A stretch of 64,000 nucleotides of DNA from the NCBI RefSeq assembly GCF_009730915.1, contig NC_052473.1, positions 17,318,100 through 17,382,099 on the forward strand, in the 5' to 3' direction. Below, piece after piece: positions 11,201 through 23,001 of the stretch. Numbering within the stretch: position 1 is the stretch's first letter; each line of letters begins with the position of its first letter. Below the pieces are notes generated by a model that ran no database searches, had not been told where the DNA came from, and was given only the letters and a program-made list of their open reading frames with translations. This DNA comes from Dioscorea cayenensis subsp. rotundata. Its lineage: Eukaryota; Streptophyta; Magnoliopsida; Dioscoreales; Dioscoreaceae. The translations under genes were made by a program, and so were the position numbers.

Positions 11201-14200
11201 GAGTCAGTTATAAATGATTGCAATTAAATGTTATAACCAACAAATCAAACAATATCTACCAGTCTACAAACAGATCCAGCAAAGATAAGCAAGCCTCATC
11301 ATGTTAATAATTTAAACAACTAAAGAATAAACGATGGTGGGAGACCCCAAAAGTGATCGCACGTTGTATTAACTTATAGTGCTTGTGAGATTCCATCATC
11401 CACTAAAGTGCATTTATCAGATTTCTGGACTCAATTGTAGAATTGATAAAACTTTATTGCCCCAGCACTCAAACTCAAAATGCGCAAGGGACGTTGATTG
11501 ACATTAAAAAAAGGTGGTTTACACTCAAAAATTTTCAAGTGCCTAGTTAACAGGAAAGTGACAAAACAGATGTGAATCTTCACTACTTGAGAAGGTCAAA
11601 GAAATAGTTGGAACTGTACCTAAAGAGGATACGGAAAGGTGAGTATTTTTGGAACAATAACACAAGCAACCATAAGACTATTCAAACCAAAAAATCAACC
11701 AAAGATATCTTGACCCACTCTTTACTAATGAGATAGAGCATTGTTCTTCCATTTTAAACTTTTTCAACACTTCAAGTCTTCAAACCAACTAAGAGAACAA
11801 CTCATTGCGACATATAAGTTTAATAGTTACCTTCAAACTCATTTCTTCAGATGCATCCTCCTCAATTAAAGCTTTACCCTTCCGATGCTTGACTTTAGAT
11901 TTATGTCCTCCTGATGACCCTACCTCAGGAAGCTTTCTTGGAACTTCCTTTTTACCTGTCTGCTTGGTGGGTTTTACACCAGCAGCATTCTTGACATCAG
12001 CATCTTTAGTTGATGGAATAGCAGCTGCGGTTGGTGTGTCACCGTCAGCAGCACTCTCTGCATGTACCTTCTTAGCTGAACGCTTCTGTGATTTTCCTCC
12101 TGAATTGCCAGTAAAATCAGCATCCTGCTTGGGATCAATGCCCCCAGGAGCTGCTGTTTTCTCTGATGTGTGATCACTCTTAAAATCGCTTTTATGTCGA
12201 TCCCTTTGTTTTACTCCAGTTTTTGAACCAGGAGGCCTGCCCCGCTTAGGGCGAGGAGCCACAGGAACATCTGCATTAACAGTTGGAGAAGCAATCTGAA
12301 CAGCTCCATTTCCTGAACACGACAGAGGCTCAATATCCTTTTTATCACTTTGCAGAGATGCAGCTGCCTCTGTTTCTTTACCGGATGGACAATCGGAATT
12401 TGAACTATGAGCCTCTTTAACATGAATTTCACTCCTATTAGGCATTGCTGAAGCCTCTTTATCACTGTCTACTTGAGAATGATCAGTGCCTTCATTTACC
12501 TGAATTGAAGAACCAGTTTTATGACCTATCTCTGTCTTTGTACTGTGATTTGAGATATCATCTCTCCCTACAACTTCAGTCTCCAAGTTCTCAGGCTTTT
12601 GTTCTTCAAGTATAGGTTGTGCCATGGAGTCAACATCTGCAATCTTCGCCGTCTCATCAGTCCCATTGCTCATAACTAATTTTCCCGGCTTTTCAGTAGC
12701 TCTATCATCCTCTGCAGGATAACCTACTTCTGGCTCCCTAAGTTCAGGCCCCTAATGAATATAAAAAACAAAACTCAGATAATTCAATTATCATAAACAA
12801 CAACATTGCAAGAAGTCAAGCACAGTCATGCACAGTTACCTGAGGAAGATCATCTGAGATGGTCCTATCTGACAATTTGCTGTCCTCTGCCTGGAAAAAT
12901 GGAAATTATATTGTTCACAAGCAATAGTTAACACGCTAAATTTTTTTTTTTCTTTTTTTTGGGGTGTAATGCCGAAGTTACATTTAATATCAAAATAGGC
13001 ACCTGAGTATCCGTCTTGACATCACAATTCTGGAGTCGCATGCATAACTATCATTTTTCATAATCTCCGAAGTTATTATGAAGTAAACAAAGTTTTTTAT
13101 TTAGAAAAGATACAATAACAAAAGGGAAAATGAAGATGACAGATTGACAACTTCACAAGAGAAACCACCAGAAATAGTAAACACAAAATGCAAGGAAACC
13201 CAAGCTAATGAAGAAAACCATCAAAATCAAATTTATTGATCAAGTATGGACTGAAATTTAAGGTTAACAGCAAGAGAAGAAAATACCATATGCTCTCTAG
13301 ATGAGTGTAAACCATCATGTGCTTCAGACTTCCCCTGGCAAATTGTACCAATAATATCGCTATATTCGCTTAAAGAAGCACCCATTGATTGCACTACTTC
13401 CACCAAGTAAGGTTTCAACTTAGCGCCACAGTTCACAATTACTTTTTCCACTAATCTGCGAGCAGCTGGCACAACATCCTGAAACCAAGACAGATCAGAG
13501 GAGGAAATATTATTAAGAAATTATGTATTGAATAAACAAATGAGTAATTCACCTCACTATCTTTCTTTGCACAAGCCAGAAGAAATGAGAGAAGCTCAGA
13601 GGAGATATCTTCACTCTCCTCTAACACAAGTGTCATGATAGTTTCAATTGATGAAAAGACTTTTTCTGAATGATTTGACCTGAAAGTTGCATAATCATAA
13701 CGTGATAAGAAACGTAGGCAAAAGTAACATGGAGAGAAATTATCGTCTACAAAAGTGCTAAAACTTTCTTAACATGGATGACATAGAAAATAAACTATAA
13801 ATGTTTCTAATAATTATTTCATTCCTACAGAACTTTGAGCAATTAAGATTCACACCATTCATGAGGCCCCAAACAGGTGAATAGGCAAATTTACATTATA
13901 CGTGCAAAATTCAAAGCACAGACTCCAGCAAGCAAAAAATGTCTGCTTTGAAACATAAATTACTAGGAATAACAAAACTATTGTTTGAATTTTCAAGCTG
14001 ATTCATGATGATAATTTCCAGAACAAAGAATATTAAGCCAGAAAATCAACATGCCACATTATTTGTCTACTTCAATTACATAGTTGATATGATGCCAAAT
14101 AGAAAGAGAAATCCCAACATCTAGCATTTCTAAATAGCTATTTATAAAAATTTTAATTGCGAAAAGAGGAATGTCTAACAGAATGGAAAAAAAGAATGAC

Positions 14201-17200
14201 AAGAAGCACAAATAGCACTAGAATTTATCATGTGAAAGATAATTTTGTCAACATAGTAAATCATTAAACTCCAAATCTATTCTGAAACTGTTTTTTGCAT
14301 TGCCAGTAACAACAAGATATCAACAATAAACCTGATCTTATCCAAATCAAGCGTAACAAATATATGTGGCTTGATAATTGAATCATTGGTGAGAACACTT
14401 GACAGGGCTCAAAGCATGATAGAACATTCCATCAGAAAAAATGATATGCAAAAGACGGCCTCAGATACAACCAAGAGTAGAGCCTCTCACAGAAGCTCCA
14501 ATGAAGGATAAAGAGAAAGCTATAAATTTAAAAAACGGAGGCACGAATTTCATTGTATACAATGAAAACCCTCCGTCAGCAACATGTTAACATCTTTGAA
14601 CAAAGATTTGACAAGTGGACAGTAATAGCTTGTAAATGCACTCACTCTTTACATATGTAGCATGCCACACACACACAAGAATAAACAAGAAACTAAAACA
14701 GGTTATTAAGCAAGATTATCATATAAACCTAAAAGAAATGCTTGCTATGTACTGCTCAAGAGAAAATTGATGCATGTCTTGTTCGAGAAAGATAACTAAA
14801 AAGCCTCCTCACCTTAAGGTCTTTAAGAAATGTTGAAACATCTCTAAAATCAATGCATCACATTCTAGATCCAGCATTACCACACATGATCGAACCTTTG
14901 CAACAGTTTCAAGAATAGAAACCCTCTTTGTGTATGACCGGCTAGATATGTCATCCAACCTTTTGAAGGTTTCAACGATCTTGTGAAAGACCACCTGAAT
15001 ATTTACACAACACACAGAACACTATAATTAACAAAAACAAGGTAGATATGCTTGAATATATGCATGAATAATGTTGTATTACTTGACCTTCATCAAATCA
15101 TCATTATAAGGGGCCTCTGGTGCTGTTATTCTTGTGATTTCACTAATACAGGATGCTACGCCAACTTTGACATTCAAATCTAGATGTTTAAAGAGTTCTT
15201 CAGAAACCAGGGCATTAATTACAGGATTAAGTGCGGCTGACATCGATGGAGATGGCGATTGATCCACCCTCACCAAGAAACTTTCAGTTAGCTGAAATTA
15301 TGACAACAATTCAGATATAAACCATCTCAGGCATCCATAGAGATGCCATGTCCTCTAAGGGGAAAAACTGCTTCTTTAAAAATTCAGAATACAAAACAAA
15401 ATACAATGACAAGCACATATTTGAAAAGTAAAAGTGATCATGATTAATAAAAATACACAGAAAAAAATAAAAAACAATACTAATGACTCCACTAAGGTGA
15501 TTTCTATATAACCAGTCAAAGGCGCAATAAAAGAGGGGGACTGAGATGGCCCCTAATGCAAATGTGAGGCACACCAAGAGTTGATACAGAACATATACGG
15601 AAACTAGAATGCCTAGTACGAGTATCCCAGACATTGAATATATGAACAGAAAAGCCATTACTGAAATGAAAGGCAAAAACATAACAAATGACTTTCCAGT
15701 AATAACAATATTCTACCAAAGTAGAACATCAACTAGATTTTATAACAATAATAACAAGAATGAATACACATATTCAAAAAGGAATACATCAACCCACACT
15801 TTAAAAGTAATTTCTTATTAATTAATAGTATTAACACATAAATAAATCTAATATCCAACTATAAATATACACTAAGATTTTCTCACACAGTCTAAAATAA
15901 AAGATTATATAAATGAGTCATCTGCTTAGCAAAGGTTAAAAAAAAAATGAGTTACGGCTTTTATAATCATCCACAAGTTGGCACTGTAGGCTTAGGCACT
16001 AGAAGAACATTGCAAGGGACAGAACAGCATAGAGAACGTTTATGAGGGTTTTTTGTGCTACATTCAACCTGTCATGTAAGAAACATCAACCTGACTTGGG
16101 TTTGCCTCATATGGGCATGTATCACAATAAAAATAAGGTCTAAGACCATACTAATGAAATTTTCCTTGGCACAATCTGAGTCACGTAATTTCCAAATAAG
16201 CTCCTGACTATACCAACTTGAGAACAATTTCTACAAAGACCTCAAAGGTATTTCCTACGCCTAACAGAATCGTATGATTTACCTAAGTTCTAACAAAGAC
16301 AAGCTTAACATATTGACGGATAAATATCCTTAAAAAGTGAGAACTCCAATATCTCAGTTCAATTTGTCAACATAATGGTGAGCCATGAAAACCATGAGCA
16401 TAAAATACTAGCCAAATGGATGCATAGAGAACTTCATACTGCCTTTTAAATTACAAAAAAATTAAAAATCAAGCATACTTGTCATAAGATGAATATACTT
16501 CGACACATACCACTATCAAAACGACAGCATCACAAATGGCACTGTCTACCAAGAGGGTAGAGCTCAAATGGGTCAGTCAAGATTTTCAAAAGAACGGCAA
16601 GACAAACAAAAATCCGGCACATAAAGAATTGATCATATGGATGACAGACATGTAGGACTCCACACTGTCCCAGTAAAAGTGAAAAGACAAACATGTTATA
16701 GATGTCAAAAGATGAGAATACCACAATTTATGTCACAAAGGAACAATAAGATTACAAATGATGCCTGGTGTTGTGAAGGAGAGGACTTAATGGCTCAGTT
16801 AAATTTTTTCAAAGCATGGTGAGATTCAGAAAAAGTAAAGCACATACAGCACTGGTTGAATGGATCACACAAATATTGGAGTTTTCCTTTGAAGTGCAAA
16901 TGTAAGTATTATATAATAGTTAGATGAGAATGCTTTGACAAGTACAACAAAACGAAAAATGGCATTGCACAGACTTAAAAGAGAGGACTTAAACTTGTTG
17001 GATATAATTTCGACAGAATGACGGCATCAAGAAAAATACGAATCATAAAGCACTGATCATTCTGGTGTCATAAATAAAGGAATTCATAGTTTCCCATAAA
17101 AGTGCAAATGCAAATCATGTAATACTTGATAGAAGATGAGAATACTTAGGTATGTGTCACATTACACAGAACAACAAGATCAAACGGTATTAGGCATCTA

Positions 17201-18331
17201 AAGTCAGAACTTAATGCACGACAAGATCATAAACAGTATTGGCATCTAAAGCGAGAACGTAATGCCCTTGGAAGTTGGAAGATACAAATGATTTGACACA
17301 TGTCGTTATAAGGAGCAAGAAGATCACATAATGTTTAGCGGTCCTAATGAAGAGGAATCAGATGTCTCCGTTAAATTTTTCACAGGAATAGTGGGATCAA
17401 GAAAAATACAACCCACAAAGCACTGGTTAAATGGATGTCAAACATAGAACTTCAAGATGTTCCTTTAAAATGTGAATGCAAATACTGCATAGTTGTTTGA
17501 AACGATAATACTTCTACTAGAGTCACTCTGAGAAACCAGATCACCAATGTTGCTCTGTACCTAAAAGCACTCATTGGATGGATGTCATCGAGGAGTATAG
17601 GAATTCGCACTGTCCCTAGGAGGTCCAAGTGTAAATATTGCATGATTGATAGAAGATGATAATCATGTAATGTTTACACTACAAGAAATAGCAAGCATGC
17701 CTGTTCCACAGAGTGGCATCCCCTGCTGCGTAGGTAATATCTCAATATATGCTAGGGCTGAAAGGGGATCACAAGGTGTCGTTCCCATTACTAGGATATC
17801 TAAAATACCCAAGGAGGACTTCATTCACAACAGTTCTCAAGCTTCTCCGATATCTTCTATGTTCCCATGGGCAGGAAAGATAACCGCTTGCTCCCAAATA
17901 AAATTAAAAAAAAAACGGTCAGAAATATCACTGCATTTGCAAAATATCAACATTCGCCTGGTCCGAATAATCACCAACAGCGAAAATAAATAGATAACCA
18001 AATCTCTCAACAGAAACACAAATCAGTCCCAAATTTCAATTTTGTTTATCCTCTAAACACACATGAAAACCATATTTACAAGAGAAAAAAATGGCTAAAG
18101 AACCACTTCAAATCCAGATTCCATCAAACTAAAAAACTTCTATAAAACCCCAAACTCCAAACCTAGCAGTCCAAAAATACCCCAAAAGAGATTCATTCAC
18201 AAAAGAACCAAGCCAAAAACAGCGCTTACATCAAGAAGTCCAAGCAGTTCATCGACATCCGACGGAGGCGAAGCCAGTCGATTCCCGACCTCCAAAAGCC
18301 GGTTCTCCAACTCCTTCTCCGCATCCGCCAT
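8202..18331 (-). CDS. PDS5: Sister-chromatid cohesion protein PDS5, plant C/D type
   Basis: Exons on the minus strand: 18331-18230, 15291-15088, 14994-14813, 13679-13553, 13478-13287, 13029-13003, 12890-12840, 12751-11831, 11182-11075, 10497-10412, 10073-10022, 9898-9812, 9736-9693, 9025-8951, 8865-8202. Phases close to 973 aa. PDS5 proteins bind cohesin in the nucleus and act in sister-chromatid cohesion, DNA repair and, in plants, chromatin regulation. Residues 1-269 are helical and HEAT-like. Then follows a long charged disordered region with an AT-hook (RPKRGRPPGSK, about 462-471). A Tudor domain spans about 652-706 (VKVWWPDDNEFYHG to DERWKLIE). The basic tail contains a second AT-hook-like RPRGRPKG (776-783). 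Domain order and size match Arabidopsis PDS5 C/D-type proteins. Which of the C, D or E members it is cannot be settled here. One exon is only 27 bases. Confidence 0.93.
16370..17680. repeat. Degenerate about 200-bp tandem repeat in PDS5 intron 1
   Basis: The 2.9-kb first intron carries six or so diverged units. Each has an AAATGGATG-like segment followed by a GAACTTCA/GGAATTC segment, then AAGTGCAAATG, then GATGAGAATACTT. Anchors of the last part lie near 16675, 16895, 17101, 17470 and 17628, with one unit between 17101 and 17470 nearly unrecognisable. The earliest copy of the first part lies near 16416. Spacing is about 160-220 bases. Confidence 0.6.
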
Positions 18332-18356
18332 CGCTCTCCCAAGACCTCCCACCTCC

Positions 18357-18365
18357 TCAGGCCAT
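18357..18365 (-). promoter_or_regulatory. Two-codon upstream ORF in the PDS5 leader
   Basis: Reading toward PDS5, the leader contains ATG GCC TGA ending 25 bases before the main ATG at 18331. A near-minimal uORF this close to the start can lower translation of the main frame. It lies downstream of the probable leader intron, so it should be present in spliced mRNA if transcription starts where expected. Confidence 0.5.
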
Positions 18366-18372
18366 CAAAACC

Positions 18373-18470
18373 CTAACCAAACCCCAACAAAGCACAATCC
18401 GAGCATCAAATCCAACGCATCAACGTAGTGAAATCGATACAAAACCTAGGGTTTCACTGGGGATTCATAC
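18373..18470 (-). other. Probable 5' UTR intron of PDS5
   Basis: On the minus strand CAG|GTATGA at 18470 pairs with a T-rich TTTGGTTAG acceptor at 18373. The 98-base length and T-rich content fit a plant intron. The acceptor overlaps a telo-box-like AACCCTAA, seen on the plus strand. This is inferred from splice-site appearance only. Confidence 0.45.
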
Positions 18471-19707
18471 CTGCTGCCCTAGCTTCGCTCTCTCGAGAGT
18501 GATGTGAGGTTCGTGCTCTCTCAAAGAACGCCAAGAGAAACCCTCGAAGAGACCCAAAGGTGCCTCTTTTAAAGCGGATCCGTCACGGATTCCGCCCGGT
18601 TTATTAACTCTCGTTTAGTGAATGGTTTCAAGTCCGCGCACGGGTTCTATATTTCACTGAACTGGACTGTCACGTGCCTACCAATGTTTGCACGTGCACT
18701 CAGGGCTTCCGAAGAAAAACTTTTCTTTTTTAGAAACACTCGTTTTAAAAATATCTTTAAATTATAATTATTTATGAAAATAAATTTAAATTTAATTATA
18801 AAAAATTAAGAATAATTTATTAACCCGTGATCACTGAAATAATGGTAATTCATCACAAAGTGCGAAATTGGACAAGGATTTACAGCCTTACTCATTATAT
18901 TTTTTATACATTGTATATTATGACGCGTTACTATCATTAGTACTGTTTATTAGTTTTGTGTGAGTCTCTTAGAAAGAAGAACAATGTTTTTTCCCATTCA
19001 TGATTGTGTTGCATTAAAAATTTATTTTGAGAGGAGGCAATCGTAATTGGTATGCATCGCCATACATATGTCTTTTTGACGGCGTTGTTATTTTTGTCAA
19101 AAAAAAAAAAACATTAATTTATATTTCTTGAAAGTGTTGTTATTTTGGTAAATTTCAATAACTCTAATCATTTCTCAATAACATACCAAGATTTTTCCCA
19201 TGCACATTTTTTTAATATGATTTTATTAATGATTTTTTAATATGCAAATAATCCATTTTTACAGACACTTTTTATCGCCTCAACTATACATTAAAACAGG
19301 GTCAAATACTCGATCTTCCATAAATAAGTCAAATATATCACTGTTTGGTTATTGCTGTAATGATTATCAATGTAGCTATTAAATAAGTTTAGTTTTAAAA
19401 TTTCATTAGCTCTTTTAAAGTAACAATTTCAAACAATAAAAAAAAATATAAAAACTAATAATTTAAACACGAATGAATTCATAAATAAATTTAAAGGACT
19501 TCTATTTATGAATTTTAAGCATAGTGATAGATCTTTTAGTGAATTTTTATATATACTAATTCTAATGTTTTTTATCATTATTTGTGCATTTTAAATATGT
19601 ACAAAAAAAGATTTTAATGTTTGTAGGACAAATCTTTCATGCTTGTACAATTATATTTCAATAACTTTAATAACCTTTTAAAAATAAAAAAAATAAATAT
19701 TTTTTTT
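18471..19707. other. PDS5 upstream region and AT-rich spacer
   Basis: About 18480-18700 is GC-richer and holds the presumed PDS5 promoter on the minus strand. Two ACGT-core motifs (CACGTGCC, GCACGTGC) lie near 18671-18697. From 18720 to 19707 the DNA is AT-rich with homopolymers and no supported gene. Confidence 0.4.
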
Positions 19708-19973
19708 GGGAAAATTACTATTTACCCCTACACTGTTTAAAATTTTCCAAACAACCCCTGCAAGTTATGAATACCACGGACAACCCTTCCTTTATCATTT
19801 TACTTCCTTTTTACCCCTTGTAGGTCACTTGGACTGGGTCCATGTTGTGAAATTCCATCATTGCCCTTAAAAATGGTGGGAAAAAAACCCGTCCAATCAC
19901 ATCATGCCTAACATTTTTTACATTTCTTTTTTATTTTCTGAAACAAACTTTGGAAGTCTTTTATCCTTGTCTT

Positions 19974-22230
19974 GTCCCTGGTTCCATTTAAAATTATACA
20001 GTTTTTTGTTTAAACATAAATGTTTCCGTTTAAAATTATCAAGTTTCTGTTTAAATATATCCATTTTAAGTTTAAACAAAAATGATTTTAGTAGATATTC
20101 GGATTCTACGAGCGTATCCGTCCACCCTTAGGGCCACCCTGACGGTTTAGTAGGCCTTCCTTACTCGTTAGATCATTTTGAAGTTTTGTCATTGCATGTC
20201 GGACAACGTTTTGTAGGCGCTAACCATTTAAAAAACTCACTTCACTACCACGAGTGCGGGCACAATCGTAGATCTTGCAAAAAAACTATCGCCAACTAAG
20301 CATAAATGATAACTCATATTCGTTACATATGTTTGCCACAAACTATCGCCTATTATTGTACATTTTGCTCGTTATTTATGAAAATCGTTTTCATAAACAA
20401 ACGCAAATTTAAAATAAAACAATGGTATTTAAACATAAACATAGTTGTACAAGTTAATTATTGATTAATTATCTCAGTTTCCGCTTAAAACTTATGTTTT
20501 TTCTCAACTATTATTGTCATGTCCTTGTTTCCGTTTAAAATTATACAGTTTTTTGTTTAAGCATAAATATTTCCGTTTAAATTTATCAAGTCTCTGTTTA
20601 AAATGTTATGTCTCTGCTTAAATATATCTAGTTTCAGTTTAAACAAAAATGATTTTAGTAGGTATTCGGATTCTACGAGCGTATCCATCCCACCTCAAGG
20701 CCACCCTGACGATTTAGTAGGCCTTCCTTACTCGTTAGATCATTTTCAAGTTTTGTCATTGCATGTCGGACAACGTTTTGTAGGCGCTAACCATTTAAAA
20801 AACTCACTTCACTACCACGAGTGCGGACACAATCGTAAATCTTGCAAAGAAATGATCGCCAACTAAGCATAAATGATAACTCATATTCGTTACATATGTT
20901 TGTCACAAACTATCGCATATTATTGTAAATTTTGCTCGTTATTTATGAAAATCGTTTTCATAAACAAGCGCAAATTTAAAAATGAAACAATGATATTTAA
21001 ACATGAGCATAGTTGTATAAGTTAATTATTGATTAATTATCCCAGTTTCCGCTTAAAACTTATGTTTTTTTCTCAACTATTCTTGTCATGTCCTTGTTTT
21101 CTTTTAAAATTATACAGTTTTCTATTTAATCATAAATGTTTCCGTTTAAATTTATCAAGTCTTTGTTTAAAATGTTATGTCTCTGTTTAAATATATCCAA
21201 TTTCAATTTAAACAAAAATGATTTTAGTAGATATTCGGATTCTACGAGCATATCGGTCCACCCTCAGGGCCACCCTGACGGTTTAGTAGGCCTTCCTTAC
21301 TCGTTAGATCATTTTCAAGTTTTGTCATTGCATGTCGGACAACGTTTTGTAGGCGCTAACCATTTAAAAAACTCACTTCACTACCACGAGTGCGGACACA
21401 ATCGTAAATCTTGCAAAGAAATGATCGCCAACTAAGCATAAATGATAACTCATATTCGTTACATATGTTTGCCACAAACTATCGCATATTATTGTACATT
21501 TTGCTCGTTATTTATGAAAATCGTTTTCATAAACAAACGCAAATTTAAAATAAAACAATGGTATTTAAACATAAACATAGTTGTACAAGTTAATTATTGA
21601 TTAATTATCCCAGTTTCAGCTTAAAAACTTATGTTTTTTTCTCAACTATTATTGTCATGTCCTTGTTTCCGTTTAAAAATTATACGCTTTTTGTTTAAGC
21701 ATAAATATTTCCGTTTAAATTTATCAAGTCTCGTTTAAAAATGTTATGTCTCGCTTAAATATATCCAGTTTCAGTTTAAACAGAAATGATTTTAGTAGGT
21801 ATTCGGATTCTACGAGCGTATCCATCCCACCTCAAGGCCATCCTGACGATTTAGTAGGCCTTCCTTACTCGTTAGATCATTTTCAAGTTTTGTCATTGCA
21901 TGTCGGACAACGTTTTGTAGGCGCTAACCATTTAAAAAACTCACTTCACTACCACGAGTGCGGACACAATCGTAAATCTTGCAAAAAAATGATCGCCAAC
22001 TAAGCATAAATGATAACTCATATTCGTTACATATGTTTGTCACAAATTATCGCATATTATTGTAAATTTTGCTCGTTATTTATGAAAATTGTTTTCATAA
22101 ACAAACGCAAATTTAAAAAGAAATGATGAAATTTAAATAGAAACTGTCGTAGTTAAACAGAAACATTGATATTTAAACATAAACTTTGAAACTTAAATAG
22201 AACAATCGATAGTTAAAAAGAAATAACAAT
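19974..22230 (+). repeat. Four about 568-bp tandem units, alternating A-B-A-B
   Basis: The marker GGACAACGTTTTGTAGG occurs at about 20201, 20768, 21337 and 21905, spacings of 567, 569 and 568. Units 1 and 3 share GTCCACCC and GACGGTTTAG, and later TTTGCCACAAAC, TGTACATTTT and AACATAAACATAG. Units 2 and 4 share CATCCCACCTC and GACGATTTAG, and later TTTGTCACAAA and TGTAAATTTT. The pattern implies duplication of a two-unit block. Each unit contains short TTTAAA-rich subrepeats plus the peptide-coding segment. Confidence 0.9.
20603..22003 (+). pseudogene. Repeated zinc-knuckle-like transposase tail fragments
   Basis: Units 2, 3 and 4 have open frames at 20603-20866, 21136-21435 and 21746-22003. 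They encode nearly the same 65-residue C-terminal segment, ending in a motif around CGHNRKSCKEMIAN before a stop. Unit 1 has the same segment (about 20090-20299), broken by a TAG where the other copies read CAG or CAA. GHN-(R/K)-(S/T)-C is the second half of the CCHC knuckle near the C-terminus of many Mutator-like transposases. The first Cys pair is degenerate here (HYHEC). These are most likely relics of a transposase 3' end that became part of a tandem array, not independent genes. Confidence 0.5.
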
Positions 22231-23001
22231 ATTTACATTCAAAATTAAACTGGCCGTCCTAGACAAATGTGGATCGAGTCGGACATCACAATGAAATTGC
22301 AAAACAATCGAAAAATCTCCTTCAACACAATATTATCGCTTTTGATTATGTACACAAACGAAAATGAAAAACTAACAAAACTCTTGCCAAAAAATCTCCC
22401 TACAAACTACAAGATCATCCAATAATAACACCATGAAACCGAAATTTTTTTCTTTTCTAATAGAATACTTTAGAAATCAAACTAAAAAGAAACCCACAGA
22501 ATATCAAAACAAAAGGAAACTGCACAACATCTTCAACGGCATCCACCTCGCCTCAATACCTTAGAGTGCAAACTAATGAAATGCCAAAGAGTTGAGTGAG
22601 AGTTCTCCTTCGAGGCAGTGGTCCAATCCTACAGAAGATGTCCAGGCAACGACAACTTTGAAAAAAGAAAAGCTGAAGAGATGAAGAGATGAAGAGAGAA
22701 AAAAGAAACCAAAGACCAATAATGGTGTTCTCCGGGGATTAACCAAGAAAAAAACCGATTCTCTTAAAGAGAAAAAAATTATCATGAAAGAAAGGGCGTT
22801 ATGGTCAAACCACGTCTCACTTGCCACAACTTCTCATGCAAGGGATAATTTCGTCCAAAAAATTTAAAACTAACTCCATTAAATGCTTGGAGGGTTTCAA
22901 ATTCATTGTATTTAAAAGGAAGGGGTTTTTAGGGATTTCCAAATTAATGGGGTGTTTTTGGAAATATTAGAAACTTAGGGGGTTATTTTGGCAATTTCCA
23001 C

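Larger units (their letters stand above)
19708..23001. mobile_element. Mutator-like element B with internal tandem array
   Basis: The termini are imperfect inverted repeats. The left reads GGGAAAATTACTATTTACCC. The right, reverse-complemented, reads GTGGAAATTGCCAAAATAAC. Both continue into matching CCAAA-CACCCC-type stretches for about 60 bases. Both ends abut T-runs, so a target duplication cannot be read with confidence. The 3.3-kb body contains the 568-bp tandem array (about 19974-22230), a sparser TTTAAA-rich zone to 22250, and a 22400-22860 region with no recognisable gene. The family is shared with the element at 1-1637. It is non-autonomous as it stands, since no catalytic transposase domain is visible. 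Confidence 0.65.
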
